Shown piece by piece: positions 10,538 to 21,732 of a stretch of DNA of 64,000 nucleotides. Under the pieces are notes generated by a model, which ran no database searches, had not been told where the DNA came from, and saw only the letters and a program-made list of their open reading frames with translations. This stretch comes from Aplectana chamaeleonis (Eukaryota; Nematoda; Chromadorea; Rhabditida; Cosmocercidae), in contig JAPDOI010001354.1 in assembly GCA_029168955.1 (NCBI GenBank), forward strand, positions 115,001 to 179,000, written 5' to 3'. The stretch's first letter is position 1. Every line of letters starts with the position of its first letter. Made by a program: the position numbers and the translations under genes.

Positions 10538-11036
10538 AAGGCATAGGACACACAAGAGATTAATTTTCAGATTTCATGTTAATCTTGGAGAGAGTCACAC
10601 GCTAATCACAGTGGTATCCCTGAAATTGTCCAGGACCCCCTATGAACAGAGTTATGGCTCTTCAAAGATGCTTAGATTTTGAGGATGAAAATTAGGTGGA
10701 CGAGTTGTCTCAGGCCTGTATTTCTCTTCATTCGCAATTGTTGCGCGAGAGCGAGCTAGGATAAGGAGATAGCCCAGCAATGGACTGAAGAACGACGACT
10801 TATTAGAATTCATCCATCCATCGAGCCGCTATCGAGTCCGAAAATCCGTTAGGGGGTCGGGCCTGTGGTGGTGAGCGAAGGGGGTCGGGCCTGTGGTGGT
10901 CGCTTATATCTCGCTTATTTGGAGGAATTAAAATTTCGCATTTGGCACGTATTATACAGGAGGGGTCTTCTACACAATTACATACAAATCTCAAAATTCA
11001 TATCTGAGGGTGTACTGTGCCTTTAAGATGATGCTA
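10535..11036. mobile_element. TTAA-flanked MITE, second family (AGGCACAGGACAC), copy 1
   Basis: The body is 10539-11032, between TTAA at 10535-10538 and 11033-11036. It begins AGGCATAGGACACAC and ends GTGTACTGTGCCT. It shares internal sequence (GAGTTGTCTCAGGCCTGTAT) with the copy at 22888-23332 and more distantly with the AGGCAGTG family. Confidence 0.8.
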
Positions 11037-11472
11037 ATTTCATCAGGTTATCTGAACATCTACAGACAATCTGAACAGAGAAAGGCGAGAGAGCATGCAT
11101 TTCCGGAGAAGCTTGTCTTATCTTTCAGAGTAACCGCCTCTTATTCCTGAGATTAAATACCAGATATCATTATCACCTATCACAAAACAACAAACAACTC
11201 ATTTCATTCATTGAGAAAGAAAGCATGGAGTTGATCGATTAGAGAATGACCACCTACAGAATGAGGGCCAGTTTTTCTTATTCTCACAGGTATAATCATG
11301 TGTTATCATATCATGAATATGCGAGGACGACCGCTTTAGGGCGAATCACCGCTAATGGAATGAATACGGGCCTAAGTTCAGCGACCACAAAATTATAAAA
11401 CTCAAACCGCAGATTTCATCCACCGTAACCCAATGGACATGATAAGAGTAAAGGAACACATCTGCATCCCAT

Positions 11473-11672
11473 TTACAGCCGTGAGAAAATGTGGGTTGGT
11501 GGACTAATATCATGCTTCTTGGGAGGAGTTCCCTCCAATACGCGTGCAATGTGGTTCTTCATGACCGTTTGGTGAGTACTGTCGAGAGCGACACTTGGCG
11601 GCATCGGAGCGCAGGTTTTTGGAGCAAAAACTGAAGCAGCTGGGGCAACAATTGGAGTAGGTTGAGCTCCGG
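11473..11672 (-). other. Open segment of possible coding origin, interrupted by a MULE MITE
   Basis: On the minus strand about 65 codons are open and compositionally protein-like (STGAQPTPIVAPAASVFAP, then KNHIARVLEGTPPKK). The Mutator-type MITE lies at its upstream edge. Sequence beyond the MITE (from 11960) continues the open frame for a few codons across the 9-bp duplication, but a stop follows. Function unknown; it lies within an outer repeat and could be chance. Confidence 0.25.
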
Positions 11673-11968
11673 TAGAAAGCAGACGATTATAAATTGCCAC
11701 CGGCACAAAATTCTCACGGTAAACAAAATTGATGATAACCAGTTGATAAAGGGTAGGGTATAAAAGAGTTTGAGAGCGGCGTATTTTCATTCACACACCA
11801 TCTTTCACGGGAGGTGAGCGGCTGAAGCTGAACACGCTAGGGATTAGGGAAACAGCCTCACCGGTGATAAAGATATCACGATATCTGGGCTTACTCCTGG
11901 AAAACTCTGGTAGTTCACTTCCGTGAGAACTTTGTGCCGGTGGCAAATTATAATCCTATGTAGAAAGC
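11672..11968. mobile_element. Mutator-type (MULE) MITE, copy 2, 9-bp duplication
   Basis: The element (11681-11959) begins AGACGATTATAAATTGCC and ends GGCAAATTATAATCCTAT, with GTAGAAAGC at 11672-11680 and 11960-11968. The TATA-like GGGTAGGGTATAAAAG is conserved with copy 1, and the inner text (GAAACAGCCTCACC) also matches. Confidence 0.87.
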
Positions 11969-12190
11969 AGCATGTTGGCGCAAGTAATGGGGCATAAGGG
12001 CCTAACGTGCTACCCTATGTAGCAGCAGGGGGAACCTGCGAGTCTTCCAACTTGAAAAGCAACTCGTAAAGTCCTCAGTACCGCGTTACAACCGCACGGT
12101 GATACGAAACCTTATTCCATGAGAGCACGAATGAATTCCTTGCAGGGAGCATGATATCATTCCACCGACCTACGCTTCATCAGAGGCAGG

Positions 12191-14594
12191 ATTCATCAAT
12201 CTTACCGCGGTTGATGTGTTACCGCGGTTAGCGAAACCGGAGCTTAACCACCTAGTTTGGCCGCGGTTAAGCCTAACTGCGATTCACCAAACGCGATTTA
12301 GGATAAGATATGGTGTTATCAATCAGAATCTGTTGACATCAATCGGAGATAGATTTGTTTCTTATAGCGAAAATCGAGTGAGCGGTCGAACTTGAACGTG
12401 TTGCATGCATGTTTGTAATTAATAGAAGCTGTGTTCATGTTTGAAATCGCACTTTGGACGATCTTTGGTCCGATTAGGCAGGCAAGGAACTGATTGAGTT
12501 CGCACGGTTCTATGCGGTATCATAACACCCGCATTCAGGGTCAGATTTTTAACGGGATGGCTTTGCTCAAAATGATCCTGAGTCTAGTTGCTTAGCACAA
12601 AGTGTTGTGATTTCGCACTGTAGAAATATAGGCAACAGATTTAACTATTTTACACTTCATCGCTAGGGTCACCTAGAAAGAAAGAAAAGGGGTTCTTTAA
12701 GGCAAGCGAAATGTGATGGTGGCACAATCCGGGGCTACTCCTACTCTTGAAGGCCTGCGCGTCTCGCGCGAGCGCGGCCTTGTAGTTTGAATACTTTCTA
12801 CGCGTGCCGCGCGTAGAGGGACTAGGGGTAAGTCCTTCACCATGGAATGATGACTCGTAATGAAGTTGATGCATGAGTGATGGCAAACCGATATGAGAAC
12901 CGGTATGTGCGTTGTCGCCTTGGCTGAGCGGAAGTGAGGCACAGGCGTGACGTCAGGCTATTCATACTCCAACGTCCTACGCCGCGCTGGCATTAATAAG
13001 TATGACTATATTTAAATTCCTCAACACCAAGAGACTTGCGGGGCGTGGCATCACAGCATGAATGGCCTGACGCTAGGACCTCGCATCACGCGCGGGCGCC
13101 CGTTCCGCCGTGGCGGAAGGCTGTAGCAACTTTTTTCAAATTGCATTATTGATCAATCCTGAATTTCCTTCCGTTTCATAATTATCAACCCCACTACTAT
13201 CCTCTGCTACCACGAAGTTGAGCGCGTGTACAGATTTTGCCATCACGGCAAAGTTTAGACCCACTTTAATCAGCTCACCTGTAGCGACGCAGCTGGAGTA
13301 TTCATAGTATCTGCAAGCGCGTGACGAGGCTCAAAGGCAATCATATTCCAATCTGCGCCTGCGCGTCACGCGCGTTAGCGTTATGGGACATGAATAGCGC
13401 CTAAAGAGTAGCGATATAGCAAGAAAAGCGCATCTCGCATTTCCCGTTGCTGCGTACGTTTTTCGTAAAGCGCAACTCATTCTAGCCTGCCGCACATTCT
13501 CCTGCGCACTCTTTTTATCAAAAACATTTTGTATTTCACGTCGCTGCGCACGCTCTTCGTAAAGCCTTACTCACTCGAGCATGCCGCGCATTCTTCTGTG
13601 CACGCTTCTTATGAAGCGCTACTCACATTCCGTGTCGCTGCCTACGTTCTTCTAAAAGCGCTTTTAGGTATCCACTATGCTGCGCACGTTTTACGCCAAG
13701 CGCTATTCTTATTCCACAAAGCTGCGCACGCTCTGCATAATGCGCTACTCTTTACCTACCATGAGGACCCAGTTCACGTGAAACGCTACTCGCTTTTTCC
13801 TATGCGTCACACCCCTGTATGAAGCGCTACTCACTTTCCACAACGCGGCACAGATTCCACATGATACACAAATCACTTTCCACATCGCGGCGGGCGCTCC
13901 ACATTAAGCGCAACTGACATTCTACGACACAGCACTCCCTGTACATGAAGCGCTACTCGCTTTCTACGACGCGGCGAACACTCCATATGAAGGTCAAAAA
14001 TTAATTCGCCAAAATTTGCTGCGTTTGACAGCTCTCCTATGTTACTAACATCTACGTTACCTAGTAACCTCCAGAAACGACGCACGATTAGATTCCTGAC
14101 CAGCAAAAGGCGTTACAGATCGATGCGTAGAGCTGAGCCAGAATGATCTATAAGGACCCATTTGCACGAAAATTCGCCTGACGCAGTCAACGTGGCCATA
14201 ATTAGGCCTCGGTGGAGCATGATTTTTCTTGATCATGAGCGGTTGGTTAGCTGCTAACCGATGTCCTCACCCACCCCAACATGTGGTTAGCGTAACCGTG
14301 GCATAACCCAGTTCTCCTCCGGTTAATGAGTGTATGAATCGCACGTAAATGCTCTTGGTCAACCGGTTTAGCTAACTTACCGGAGGAAATGTAATAATGA
14401 ATCGTAACCTAGAATACCCAACAAGACAGATCAACTTCACGTCCAAGCTCCCTTCATTTTCAGCGGCTGGTTAGCCATTGACTGGTGCTTTCAACTAACC
14501 GCTTCTTTCAACCGGTCAGTAAGCGTGAGAAAAACTGATAACGGTTGCGGTTAGCCGATAACGCTAACTTACCACCGAAAATGCTTTGATGAAT
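12191..14594. repeat. Inner foldback-like region rich in TTAACCGCGG motifs
   Basis: ATTCATCAATCTTACCGCGG at the left and a diverged complement at the right (ATGCTTTGATGAAT) suggest terminal repeats. Motifs GTTAGC, ACCGCGG and CCGGTTAA recur near both ends (12200-12300 and 14240-14580). The middle holds GC-rich text and the decayed satellite below. Boundaries are weak; no gene is supported. Confidence 0.4.
13391..13995 (+). repeat. Decayed 42-bp satellite
   Basis: About 14 degenerate units of 41-45 bp, such as GCGCTACTCGCTTTCTACGA followed by CGCGGCGAACACTCC. The CTTTCTACGNCG core and the period match the satellite at 5.07-7.47 kb, in the same orientation, but divergence is much higher. This is probably an old outpost of the same family. 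Confidence 0.6.
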
Positions 14595-14870
14595 CCGGCC
14601 TCAGAACGATTAATGGATGGAATTGTTTTCAACACTCTTATCATGACCATTGGGTTACTGTGGATAGAATCAGCGGTTTGAGTTTTATAATTCTGTTCAG
14701 CGACCAATTGTGACTGATAGCGATAATAATGAATCAATACGAAATTAAGATCATCTGAAACTTGTCTGGAAGAATATCAGATCATCTTGTCGAAATAATA
14801 TCAGATCATCTGATAGGGGTGGTTTACTACAGCCCATAGTATTATAGCAAACCCCGGATTGAAACCGTTC

Positions 14871-15046
14871 GGGGGGGGCACTCAAGAAAATGATATGATT
14901 CATCTATGAAAATGAAAATTTGGGCGGATATCATATGCCTGATAGCGTAATCAGTCATTGTTTTCGTGGAAACTCCATGGAAATACTTCGACTTCTGAAA
15001 GCTGTATCGTTCATTCTCCAACTGAATCCTGAGTGCCCCCCCCCCC
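14871..15046 (+). mobile_element. G-tract MITE (GGGGGGGCACTCAAGA family), copy 1
   Basis: GGGGGGGGCACTCAAGA at the left and TGAGTGCCCCCCCC at the right form the terminal repeats of a 176-bp element. The body contains ATGAAAATGAAAATTTGGGC and CTGATAGCGTAATCA, conserved in relatives at 20.46, 49.5 and 49.97 kb. Confidence 0.75.
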
Positions 15047-15072
15047 TAGCGGTGTCATACCCAATCCCCTAT

Positions 15073-15219
15073 ATGCTGGCATTGTTTTACCTTACCGTCT
15101 TGCTTCTAGTTGAAGCACAAGCCCAAATATTGTTTCATAATGCTACGAACATGAAAAAAAATAGTCTTTATGATACGAATTCTCTTCAAAAACTCAATAC
15201 AATTACAGAACAACGATAA
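15073..15219 (+). CDS. Possible small secreted peptide or first exon
   Basis: A 48-codon ORF starting MLALFYLTVLLLVEAQA has the form of a signal peptide (short n-region, hydrophobic core of about 12 residues, small residues before a likely cut after AQA). A short polar remainder follows, with an N-glycosylation sequon (NAT). It begins 27 bp after a G-tract MITE. No splice donor is obvious before the stop. The family is unrecognised; chance hydrophobic ORFs of this size do occur, so confidence is low. Confidence 0.3.
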   Translation: MLALFYLTVLLLVEAQAQILFHNATNMKKNSLYDTNSLQKLNTITEQR

Positions 15220-15559
15220 AGTCATGGTTTAGAACAATACAGCACTTTTTCAGTCACAGGATGTTAGATTTGGAGCACATATGGAAACCAAATGGTTAAA
15301 AATAAATCAAGAACAGGAGAAACATGTTCAAAAACTAGTAGCAACATTTCAACAATGTCTTCACAAACCGGTTTTGAATCACGGTGACAAAAATGTATAT
15401 GTAACGTGGGTAATGTCACAATGATTGAAGTAGCCTGACCTAACAGCGTGGTTTCATTCTTTGCTGGTCATAAGACATGTGAGTGACCTCGTTTTCCAGT
15501 TTTTTGATTGGATCTGCTCATTTCTCGACTCATATTCTTGGTTTAAATGTTCGCCCAGC
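15220..15559. other. No feature recognised
   Basis: AT-rich sequence between the small ORF and the next MITE. I see no exon with paired splice sites and no terminal repeats. Confidence 0.4.
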
Positions 15560-16048
15560 TTAAAGGCAGTGTTCACGATGATTTTCGTTCCCGAGTTTTC
15601 CACTCGAAACAATGCGTTGGCGACCAAGTGTTACCAAAATTACGAAGAAACTGCGAGAAACGCACTAAAACGTCTCATTTCGGTGACATTATTCTCTGGC
15701 CTGGACCAGTTGTCCGATTGGATTAACATGTTACCGGTGGTTGTCACCGGTGAAGAATGGTGCTAATCAAAAATGGAGAAAATATTTTAGGCATAACGGT
15801 ATTAGTTAGGGTCCGAAAGAAAGAGCGGAGCAACAGAAAGAAGAGAATTTTAAAAGACGGGTCCACAAAAGATTTCATTGTCACAACGAACAGTTCCAGT
15901 GAGAGTAAAAAGGTGAGGTGAGTGAGGGATTTGGTGCCCTTCTTGGGAGTTTTTCTCGATTTCTTCGTCATTTCATCTAGTCGGAGGCCAAACAATCGAT
16001 TTAACGATTTATCTCGAAATCGGAGATTATCGTGAACACTGCCTTTAA
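15560..16048. mobile_element. TTAA-flanked MITE (AGGCAGTGTTCACGAT family), copy 2
   Basis: The body is 15564-16044, between TTAA duplications. Ends are AGGCAGTGTTCACGATGA and ATCGTGAACACTGCCT. It is closely similar in reverse to copy 3 (19.94 kb) and in direct orientation to the interrupted copy at 52.45 kb (shared CACAAAAGATTTCATTGTCA). Confidence 0.88.
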
Positions 16049-16195
16049 GGTGCCCGGAGCCTATTGGGCTAGCCTTTTCCCAATTCGTTGTTTTTGAACT
16101 GTGGTGACCACTAACCGATTTTCTCTAGAAACTTTTGGTGCTTTTTTGTGTTTATTACGCAGCAGGAAATACGGCTACACGTACCACAAGCTAGG

Positions 16196-16997
16196 CATAA
16201 GGAGGCGTCTAGAGTTCATTCGCGGCGCGACGCGACGTTATGATTGGCCTACGTATCGATCAAGCGACGTCGCGTCGCGTCGTCGCTAGGTGATCACAGT
16301 GAAGAGGCGCGATACATCGAATTTGACGCGCAAATTATAATCGCTCTGCGACCATCGCGTCGCGTTGCAATGCAACGCGATGGTCGCGGAGCGATTGCCA
16401 TAATCTTTTCTTCCATCATCGGGGACTCAAGGGGCGTTTTTAATTTTCTAAAGCCTTTTCAAAGACTAGTTTGATTGAAATTGTTATGGGTTATTGTATT
16501 GTTCTCAGATCATACTGCAAACAATTCTGTCTGCATATTTAAGGACAATGTGATGAGGGTGATGGTTTCAAAGAGTTGACGAGCTATAAAGTTTTTTTAC
16601 GGTTCAAAAACGACACAAGCATAACTCGGTTCCATTTCACCGAAACCTCCCTATTCTGTACTATCAACTCCAAAAAAATTCTAAGCATCATTTGCTCCCG
16701 ATGTCTTTTAGATTGTTTTGTCATTAAAGAAGCAAGTTTTCGCAACGAAAAAAAAATGTGCCATAATAATACAGATAAAAGAAAAAAAGGTGCATTAAAC
16801 TTAAATAGACAGAATAAGATCAAATATTGATTAGTTTTGCTTGGGTACGGAAAATTGCGGAAATTACGCAATTGCGCGTAGTCGCCTAGCGTTCGCGCGC
16901 CTTTCACACCTTGATTTCCGCGCGACGCGTATTTCGCGTCGCGCTGACATGTGCCATCGCGTCGCGCCGCGAAAACTGTAAACTCCGCCTAAGGTCA
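16196..16997. mobile_element. CGCGACGCGACG foldback
   Basis: AAGGAGGCGTCTAGAGTTCA with CGCGGCGCGACGCGA near 16225 is mirrored at 16955-16997. A separate tight palindrome lies at 16335-16405 (ATCGCTCTGCGACCATCGCG and complement). Short poly-A/T-rich text fills the centre. No coding region is supported. Confidence 0.6.
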
Positions 16998-17636
16998 AGA
17001 AGAAAAAACCTGAACAGTGAGATAAGGATACGGTGTAAAAAAAAAAGAAGCAGAGAAAAAGCGAAGTTTGTCCAACCCACGCCTGAAACACCTGACGACC
17101 CACACCTGGCATTTATTCATGCACCCTTAGAGATAACTAGAAGATCTAGTCTTACAAAAAATTAGAAAATCGCCGTTTTTTTGAGGCTGGAAATGGGATA
17201 AAAATACCGGACATTCTCCTTAGTCGCTCGGTAACTCCTGAAAACGCCTTTTCCTTCCGTTTGTCAAATTCCCTATTACCACCGTACTTGGCTAATCTTC
17301 AAGGGCTAAGGGCGCAGGTACGAAAAGAAGCAGAGCACCGACGGCAGGTTTTCAGAAGGCAAATTTCCAGAAATGTTTCAGGAGGAATTTTTTCCAGAAG
17401 TTTGCGAAATTTTGCTCTTCTGGAAGGTGCTGGAAATTTTTCCTCCTTCACAGCCTCGCAATACATTTCTTTTGCAACAACATGAGGTGGAGGTATGGAA
17501 GCATGTGAAACTGCAATAATAACACCAGAACATGGATGAATTGGAAACGAACTACAAAGTAACTGCGCAATCTTGAGAACAATCAGGAATTTCGATCAAG
17601 GAGAAACCCACTGACGTCCGTCACGCCTCCTTGGAC
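16998..17636. other. No gene recognised
   Basis: Contains purine-rich text at 17030-17070 and loosely repeated AAATTTTTTCCAGAAGTTTG-type stretches at 17340-17450. It lies downstream of the minus-strand exon cluster and may hold its 3' untranslated region. Confidence 0.35.
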
Positions 17637-18287
17637 TCAAGACGCGGCCTCAAGATGCTGAAGTGGATGTTATACATATAAATTTTAAGAGCAACGGATG
17701 TTGCTACGTGCGAGTGAATATAAAAGAAAAACCTACATCGGAAGCCACTGATGTTTGCCATCGACGATCCTGTGCTTGAACGAGCAAATACCTTGCCTGG
17801 AAATTTTCACGACATGGTACAGTCCGAGCAGCAGTCGAGATGAATCCAATTTAAAGGAACTCACGTCTTCTGCAAAGCGCTGAAGACGTGTGTTCTCCAC
17901 CCCATACGGTCGTCCGCTAACTGCCTCAGGGTTGTCAAGCGCTTCTCGTTGAGACTTCCAAGGGACATGAAGAGGCTGAAAAGAATAGTTTCAGCGTAAG
18001 CCCTGCTACAATTAAAATTTTGTCTGTACGCTACCCTGTATTTGGGAGCTATGGTCCCCAAGCGCTGCTCAGCTCCTCGTCGCCGAACCCAAGGATGTCA
18101 AATGCAAACACTGGAAAAGTGATGGCATCACAAGGGAATTGAAACTGAAATGGTGAAAGGTAGGTTGGTGAAGCTAACCAATCATGAAGTTTGCAACGTC
18201 CTCTGGTACACATTTCAACACTGTCCGCCCTCCTGAATGGTTCACGCGCACAGCATAATTTCGAATTTCGCCGGGGGGATAAATGAG
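17637..18287 (-). CDS. Multi-exon host gene fragment(s), function unknown
   Basis: Five intervals on the minus strand have paired splice signals. They are A 18179-18287 (after CATTTTAG, before GTTAGC; 36 codons, LIYPPGEIRNYAVRVNHSGG onward), B 18049-18110 (after TTTTCCAG; in frame with A and ending in TAG), C 17865-17975 (after CTTTTCAG, before GTGAGT), D 17737-17796 (after TTTCCAG, before GTAGGT) and E 17637-17657 or slightly longer (after CACTTCAG, ending in TGA). Introns are 68, 68 and 79 bp, typical of nematodes. C-D-E stay open in two frames, so the reading frame is unresolved. B's stop followed by C suggests either two adjacent genes or a degraded one. I do not recognise the family. A further open segment upstream (about 18352-18402) may be another exon. 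Confidence 0.5.
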
Positions 18288-18402
18288 CTAAAATGAAGAT
18301 TAGTGAGTTGGCATTCATAAAAAGCCTTTCAGTGTGTTTTGAGGAATATACGTAGAAAAGAGAACACATCCTTTGGGATAAAAAGCAGGACGATGACTCC
18401 AT

Positions 18403-19042
18403 ATTCTGAAGGGTGCTGTCTAATACAACAATGCCACGACTTTGACTTTGGTAAGATTCCAGAAAACAAGGGTTCGCGTTAAAAAAAGAGAAATACGGGT
18501 TTTACCTTTACTGAAAACAGACAAATTTTGGCTGAAAGTTCAGGAGTCACGATGGTACTTGTCTGATTCGATATGACATCGGAGAATTAGGTAGGAAAAC
18601 TTTATGACCCCAAAATCCATCGGGTTTCGGCTGAAAACGAACAGATTTGTACCCCAATTATGACGGGACTGGTCAAAAATGTACTAATCTGGGATGTAAT
18701 TCGGCAAATTTGGTTTGGAAGCATTTGGACGGACGGATTGAATTTGGAAATCAGGGAATTCGGCTAAATTTCAAGTACACACCAGCTTCAAACTGAATTT
18801 TTTTCTTGAGAAGTAACAAGTATGCATAACCCCATGCTTGACGAATGCGAAATTAGACAGACGAAATAAAGCAGTTTGCGAAGCCAGTTTACGAAGCTGC
18901 GGATTCAATTAATGTTTTAAATCGACTACAAAATTTCGGATTGGTTCCGGAATGGTATACTGCCTTTCTTCGGGAGTGCACAAGTTCCCTTTTCACCCGC
19001 ACTCGCTGTTACCGTAATGCAGCACTGCGGCGCGGTCTGTAG
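18403..19042. other. No gene recognised
   Basis: Contains loosely repeated AAATTTGGCTGAAA and CAGATTTG phrases at 18520-18770. No terminal repeats or splice-paired exons were found. Confidence 0.35.
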
Positions 19043-19520
19043 TGAGCCTGTTCTCTCCCACCCCATGTGGAAGGCATCGACTTTCGCATGACCACCGTTC
19101 ATTCGTCCGCATGACCGGCGATCATGCCCAGAGAAGGTGTGCTTTTGAATTTTTTTCGCCGTCTTATGCTGTTTCGGTGATAATTTAGATGTCGCCGTAA
19201 TGGGATGCGGGTAAATGACCCATGGATTTGAAACAGTAGATAAATGTTCTAGAAAAAAGTTTTTTTTTGGTAAAAAAAGAACAGATGTTTACTCAATTTC
19301 TTGGTCGAAGGATTCTGCAAAGCTTCATGTATACCCTAACCTTTTGCCACTACGATGACATTTGAATTATCGCCAAAACAACTGAAAACGGCAGAGAAAT
19401 AAATGAAAAAACTCACCGTCTCTGAGCATGAGCGCCGGTCATACGAACGACTGGACGGTGGTCATGCGAAAGTCGATGCCTGTCGCATGGGGTGGGAGAG
19501 AACGGGCTCACCACCTCTGG
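19043..19520. mobile_element. Foldback with arms of about 95 bp
   Basis: AGCCTGTTCTCTCCCACCCC to about 19140 is mirrored at 19420-19515 (GGGGTGGGAGAGAACGGGCT). The central 280 bp is AT-rich. The right edge continues into TGAGTACCATTCTCG, which resembles the small inverted repeat at 22.35-22.40 kb. Confidence 0.65.
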
Positions 19521-19639
19521 AACTCGCTGAGTACCATTCTCGGAGGTTCCGTCTCTTTTCCGATTTGCAGGGCCATGGCAGCATAAACTGCGGGTACGCC
19601 CACTCAGTCATGATTGGCCGACGATGTGTAGCGCATACA

Positions 19640-19725
19640 GTATACCAAGCAGTATATGCTGCGTAGGTGGTGTAGATGCCAGCATATCCTGCGCACACAG
19701 CAGCATATCCTGCGAAGTTCCTGAA
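19640..19725. repeat. CAGCATATCCTGCG short repeats
   Basis: Four imperfect AGCATATSCTGCG units lie here (for example 19651 and 19701). They are relatives of the larger AGCATATGCT group at 22.0-22.3 kb. Confidence 0.4.
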
Positions 19726-19935
19726 GCGCAAACGCCCGCATGAAAGCGGCGGCGAGGTCCAGGCAGCGTTTGAATTCAACTTAGGCGCGAAAATGAGTCC
19801 GCGCGTCCCGACTCAAGCCTATGTACTATTGATTCCATCCTTCGTCTTCGGCGAGGACTCCACGTGTAGGTAGGTTTAATCTTCTAATTGGAAAACTCAT
19901 ATTTCTTTTTAGTCCAATGCACAGTGAACCTCCTC

Positions 19936-20426
19936 TTAAAGGCAGTGTTCACGATTATCTTCGATTTTGATATTATTCGCTGACTCGATTGTTTGGCCAC
20001 CGGGTAGAATTGAAATAACGAAGAAATCGAGGAAGACTCTCGAGAAGGGAATCAAATACTTTACTCTCACCCCACCTTTTTACTCTCACTAGAATTGTTC
20101 GTTGTGACAATGAAATCTTTTGTGGATCCGTCTTTGCAATTTCCTGCTTTCTGTCGCTCCGTTCTTTCCTTTGGACCCTAACTAATTCTGGTTTGCCTAA
20201 GATATTCTGCTATTTTTGATTAGCCCCATTTTTTACAGGTGACAACCACCGCCAACATGTTCATCCAACCAGACAGCTAGTCCAGGTCAGAGAATAATGT
20301 CACTGAAATAAGACGTTTTAATGCGCTTCTCGCTGTTTCTTCGTGATTTTGGTGAGACTTTATTGCCAAGGCGTTGTTTTGAGTGGAAAACTCGGGAACG
20401 AAAATCATCGTGAACACTGCCTTTAA
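19936..20426. mobile_element. TTAA-flanked MITE (AGGCAGTGTTCACGAT family), copy 3
   Basis: The body is 19940-20422, between TTAA copies. It is in reverse orientation to copy 2 with high similarity throughout (TTTTTACTCTCACT and AAATCTTTTGTGGA are shared in complement). Confidence 0.88.
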
Positions 20427-20458
20427 TGGATTCAATATCTCGAGATGGCAATTTTGGA

Positions 20459-20666
20459 GCAAAACTAGTTCGGGGGGGCACTCAAGATTCACCCGTAGAA
20501 ATGAACAGTTTCATCAATAAAATGAAATTTTCTTTCGTTATCAGATATTTGATAACGTTTTCACTCGGAATTCCCTGGAAATTCCTTGAAATGCAATCGA
20601 TTTCAGAAAGCAGAGTCATCCATGTCTCATTTGGATTCTGAGTGCCCCCCCCCGAACTAGTTTTGC
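20459..20666 (+). mobile_element. G-tract MITE, copy 2, with extended terminal repeat
   Basis: GCAAAACTAGTTCGGGGGGG at the left is matched by the complement ending GAACTAGTTTTGC at 20666. The element therefore reaches 13 bp beyond the G-tract. An internal ORF-like ATGAAATTTTCTTTCG is related to other copies. Confidence 0.75.
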
Positions 20667-21150
20667 ACCGAAATTTCCGACAAGATGTGACTTATCGCGC
20701 TTTTTTGACTGAATTATTAGCACTATTCCACTTTTTGGACTCCGAAAATTTTGAACTCGGAGGTACAGAATACGAGTCTCTTTCGTGTGTAGCACCTCAA
20801 CACCAGCACGCCCATGCCGATCTTTTTTTTTCCGCAGGGCTACAGTAATTTTGCGCGTAAATTAAATAGCGCCGGCTGCATGGCTGCGGACTTTGTCTTA
20901 TATCTTACGGCGATCCTCCTAATTTCTGACCAGCTTTACGTTACTATTAGACATTCAAATATTAGTAGTGGTTCTGTGATTTAGATGCATCCGTGGACAT
21001 ATTGTGATCTTTCCTTGCTTTTGTTTCAACGTGGTGTTTCTCTCTTGGTTTTTTTTTCATGGTCTCATAATTTTTTTCGAAGTTCTCAAATCATTTTGCT
21101 CATACCTGAAGTGGTGCTCTTCCGGAATACGACCCAATAAAGAATTCAAT
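20667..21150 (+). other. Possible exon-bearing stretch
   Basis: TTTTTTTTTCCGCAG near 20839 is a good acceptor. The following 45 codons (20840 on) are open to TAG near 21000 (GYSNFARKLNSAGC, then a hydrophobic stretch). AATAAA occurs at 21136. The preceding segment ends in GAACTCGGAG/GTACAG, a possible donor. It may be the end of a gene separate from the one below; evidence is thin. Confidence 0.25.
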
Positions 21151-21221
21151 TAAATCAGCAATTGTTTGGAATTGACCGACCGCTCGGTTGGCGCATATTT
21201 CCCTAAAAACCTCGATTTTAG

Positions 21222-21416
21222 GGCGGACATCCAGCAGTACGTTTTGCAGAACGGAGAGCTTGTTCGCCCCGGTGGGTATACATTTACACTTTTTTCAAAG
21301 AATTCTAGCCTGAAAATGCCCTTCAATACCGATTTCAGAATAAGGCCGTTCTGGGAACCTCGGCCACCCCAAATTCAAGCGAGGGCACAATGGGCCGCAG
21401 GACCATGGGTGTTTAG
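21222..21416 (+). CDS. 3' end of a host gene (two terminal exons)
   Basis: Exon 21222-21271 lies between acceptor CGATTTTAG and donor GTGGGT. A 67-bp intron ends ACCGATTTCAG. Exon 21339-21416 reads NKAVLGTSATPNSSEGTMG onward to TAG, in phase with a serine-rich reading of the first exon (RTSSSTFCRTESLFAP). Phase, intron length and a polyadenylation signal about 200 bp downstream agree. The low-complexity Ser/Thr-rich tail gives no family. With GTATAC as donor instead, another frame would run on into a hydrophobic tail; I consider that less likely. Upstream exons are not identified. Confidence 0.5.
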
Positions 21417-21614
21417 AAGACTGTTTTTATTAATAATTTCAGTTCTTGATTTTTTGGTGCTTACATGTTCGTCTCTGCTTTATATCTGGAGATAGGATCT
21501 ATTTTGATCTCTTTGTTACTATGTATTTGTTTTTTTTTGTTGATGTTAATCCACAGTCAGGCCCAAGCCTGTGAATGAAGTCGCAGTGCCATATTTTTGT
21601 GTTGGTTATGAGTT

Positions 21615-21620
21615 AATAAA
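21615..21620 (+). terminator. AATAAA polyadenylation signal
   Basis: AGTTAATAAACC lies about 200 bp after the predicted stop at 21416, in AT-rich text suited to a 3' untranslated region. Confidence 0.45.
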
Positions 21621-21732
21621 CCTTACAGAAACTTTCTTGAGCGTTTTTTTGTGTTAAAGCCGAAGCACGGCGCCAACTACACGTGAGCACAACCTAAGGG
21701 GTCAGATTTTGCTGAGAGCAGCCCTGCGCCGG

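Larger units (their letters stand above)
9897..14860. mobile_element. Outer foldback with several nested elements
   Basis: Left end ATAGGGCTGTAGTAAACC (about 9912) is mirrored near 14816-14845. A second matched pair lies at 11378-11450 and 14627-14703 (AAACTCAAACCGC / GCGGTTTGAGTTT). Between the arms sit PIF copy 2, a TTAA-II MITE, the second MULE MITE and an inner repeat. The arms are diverged, so the outer boundary is approximate. The stretch 11040-11370 shows nothing recognisable. Confidence 0.5.
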
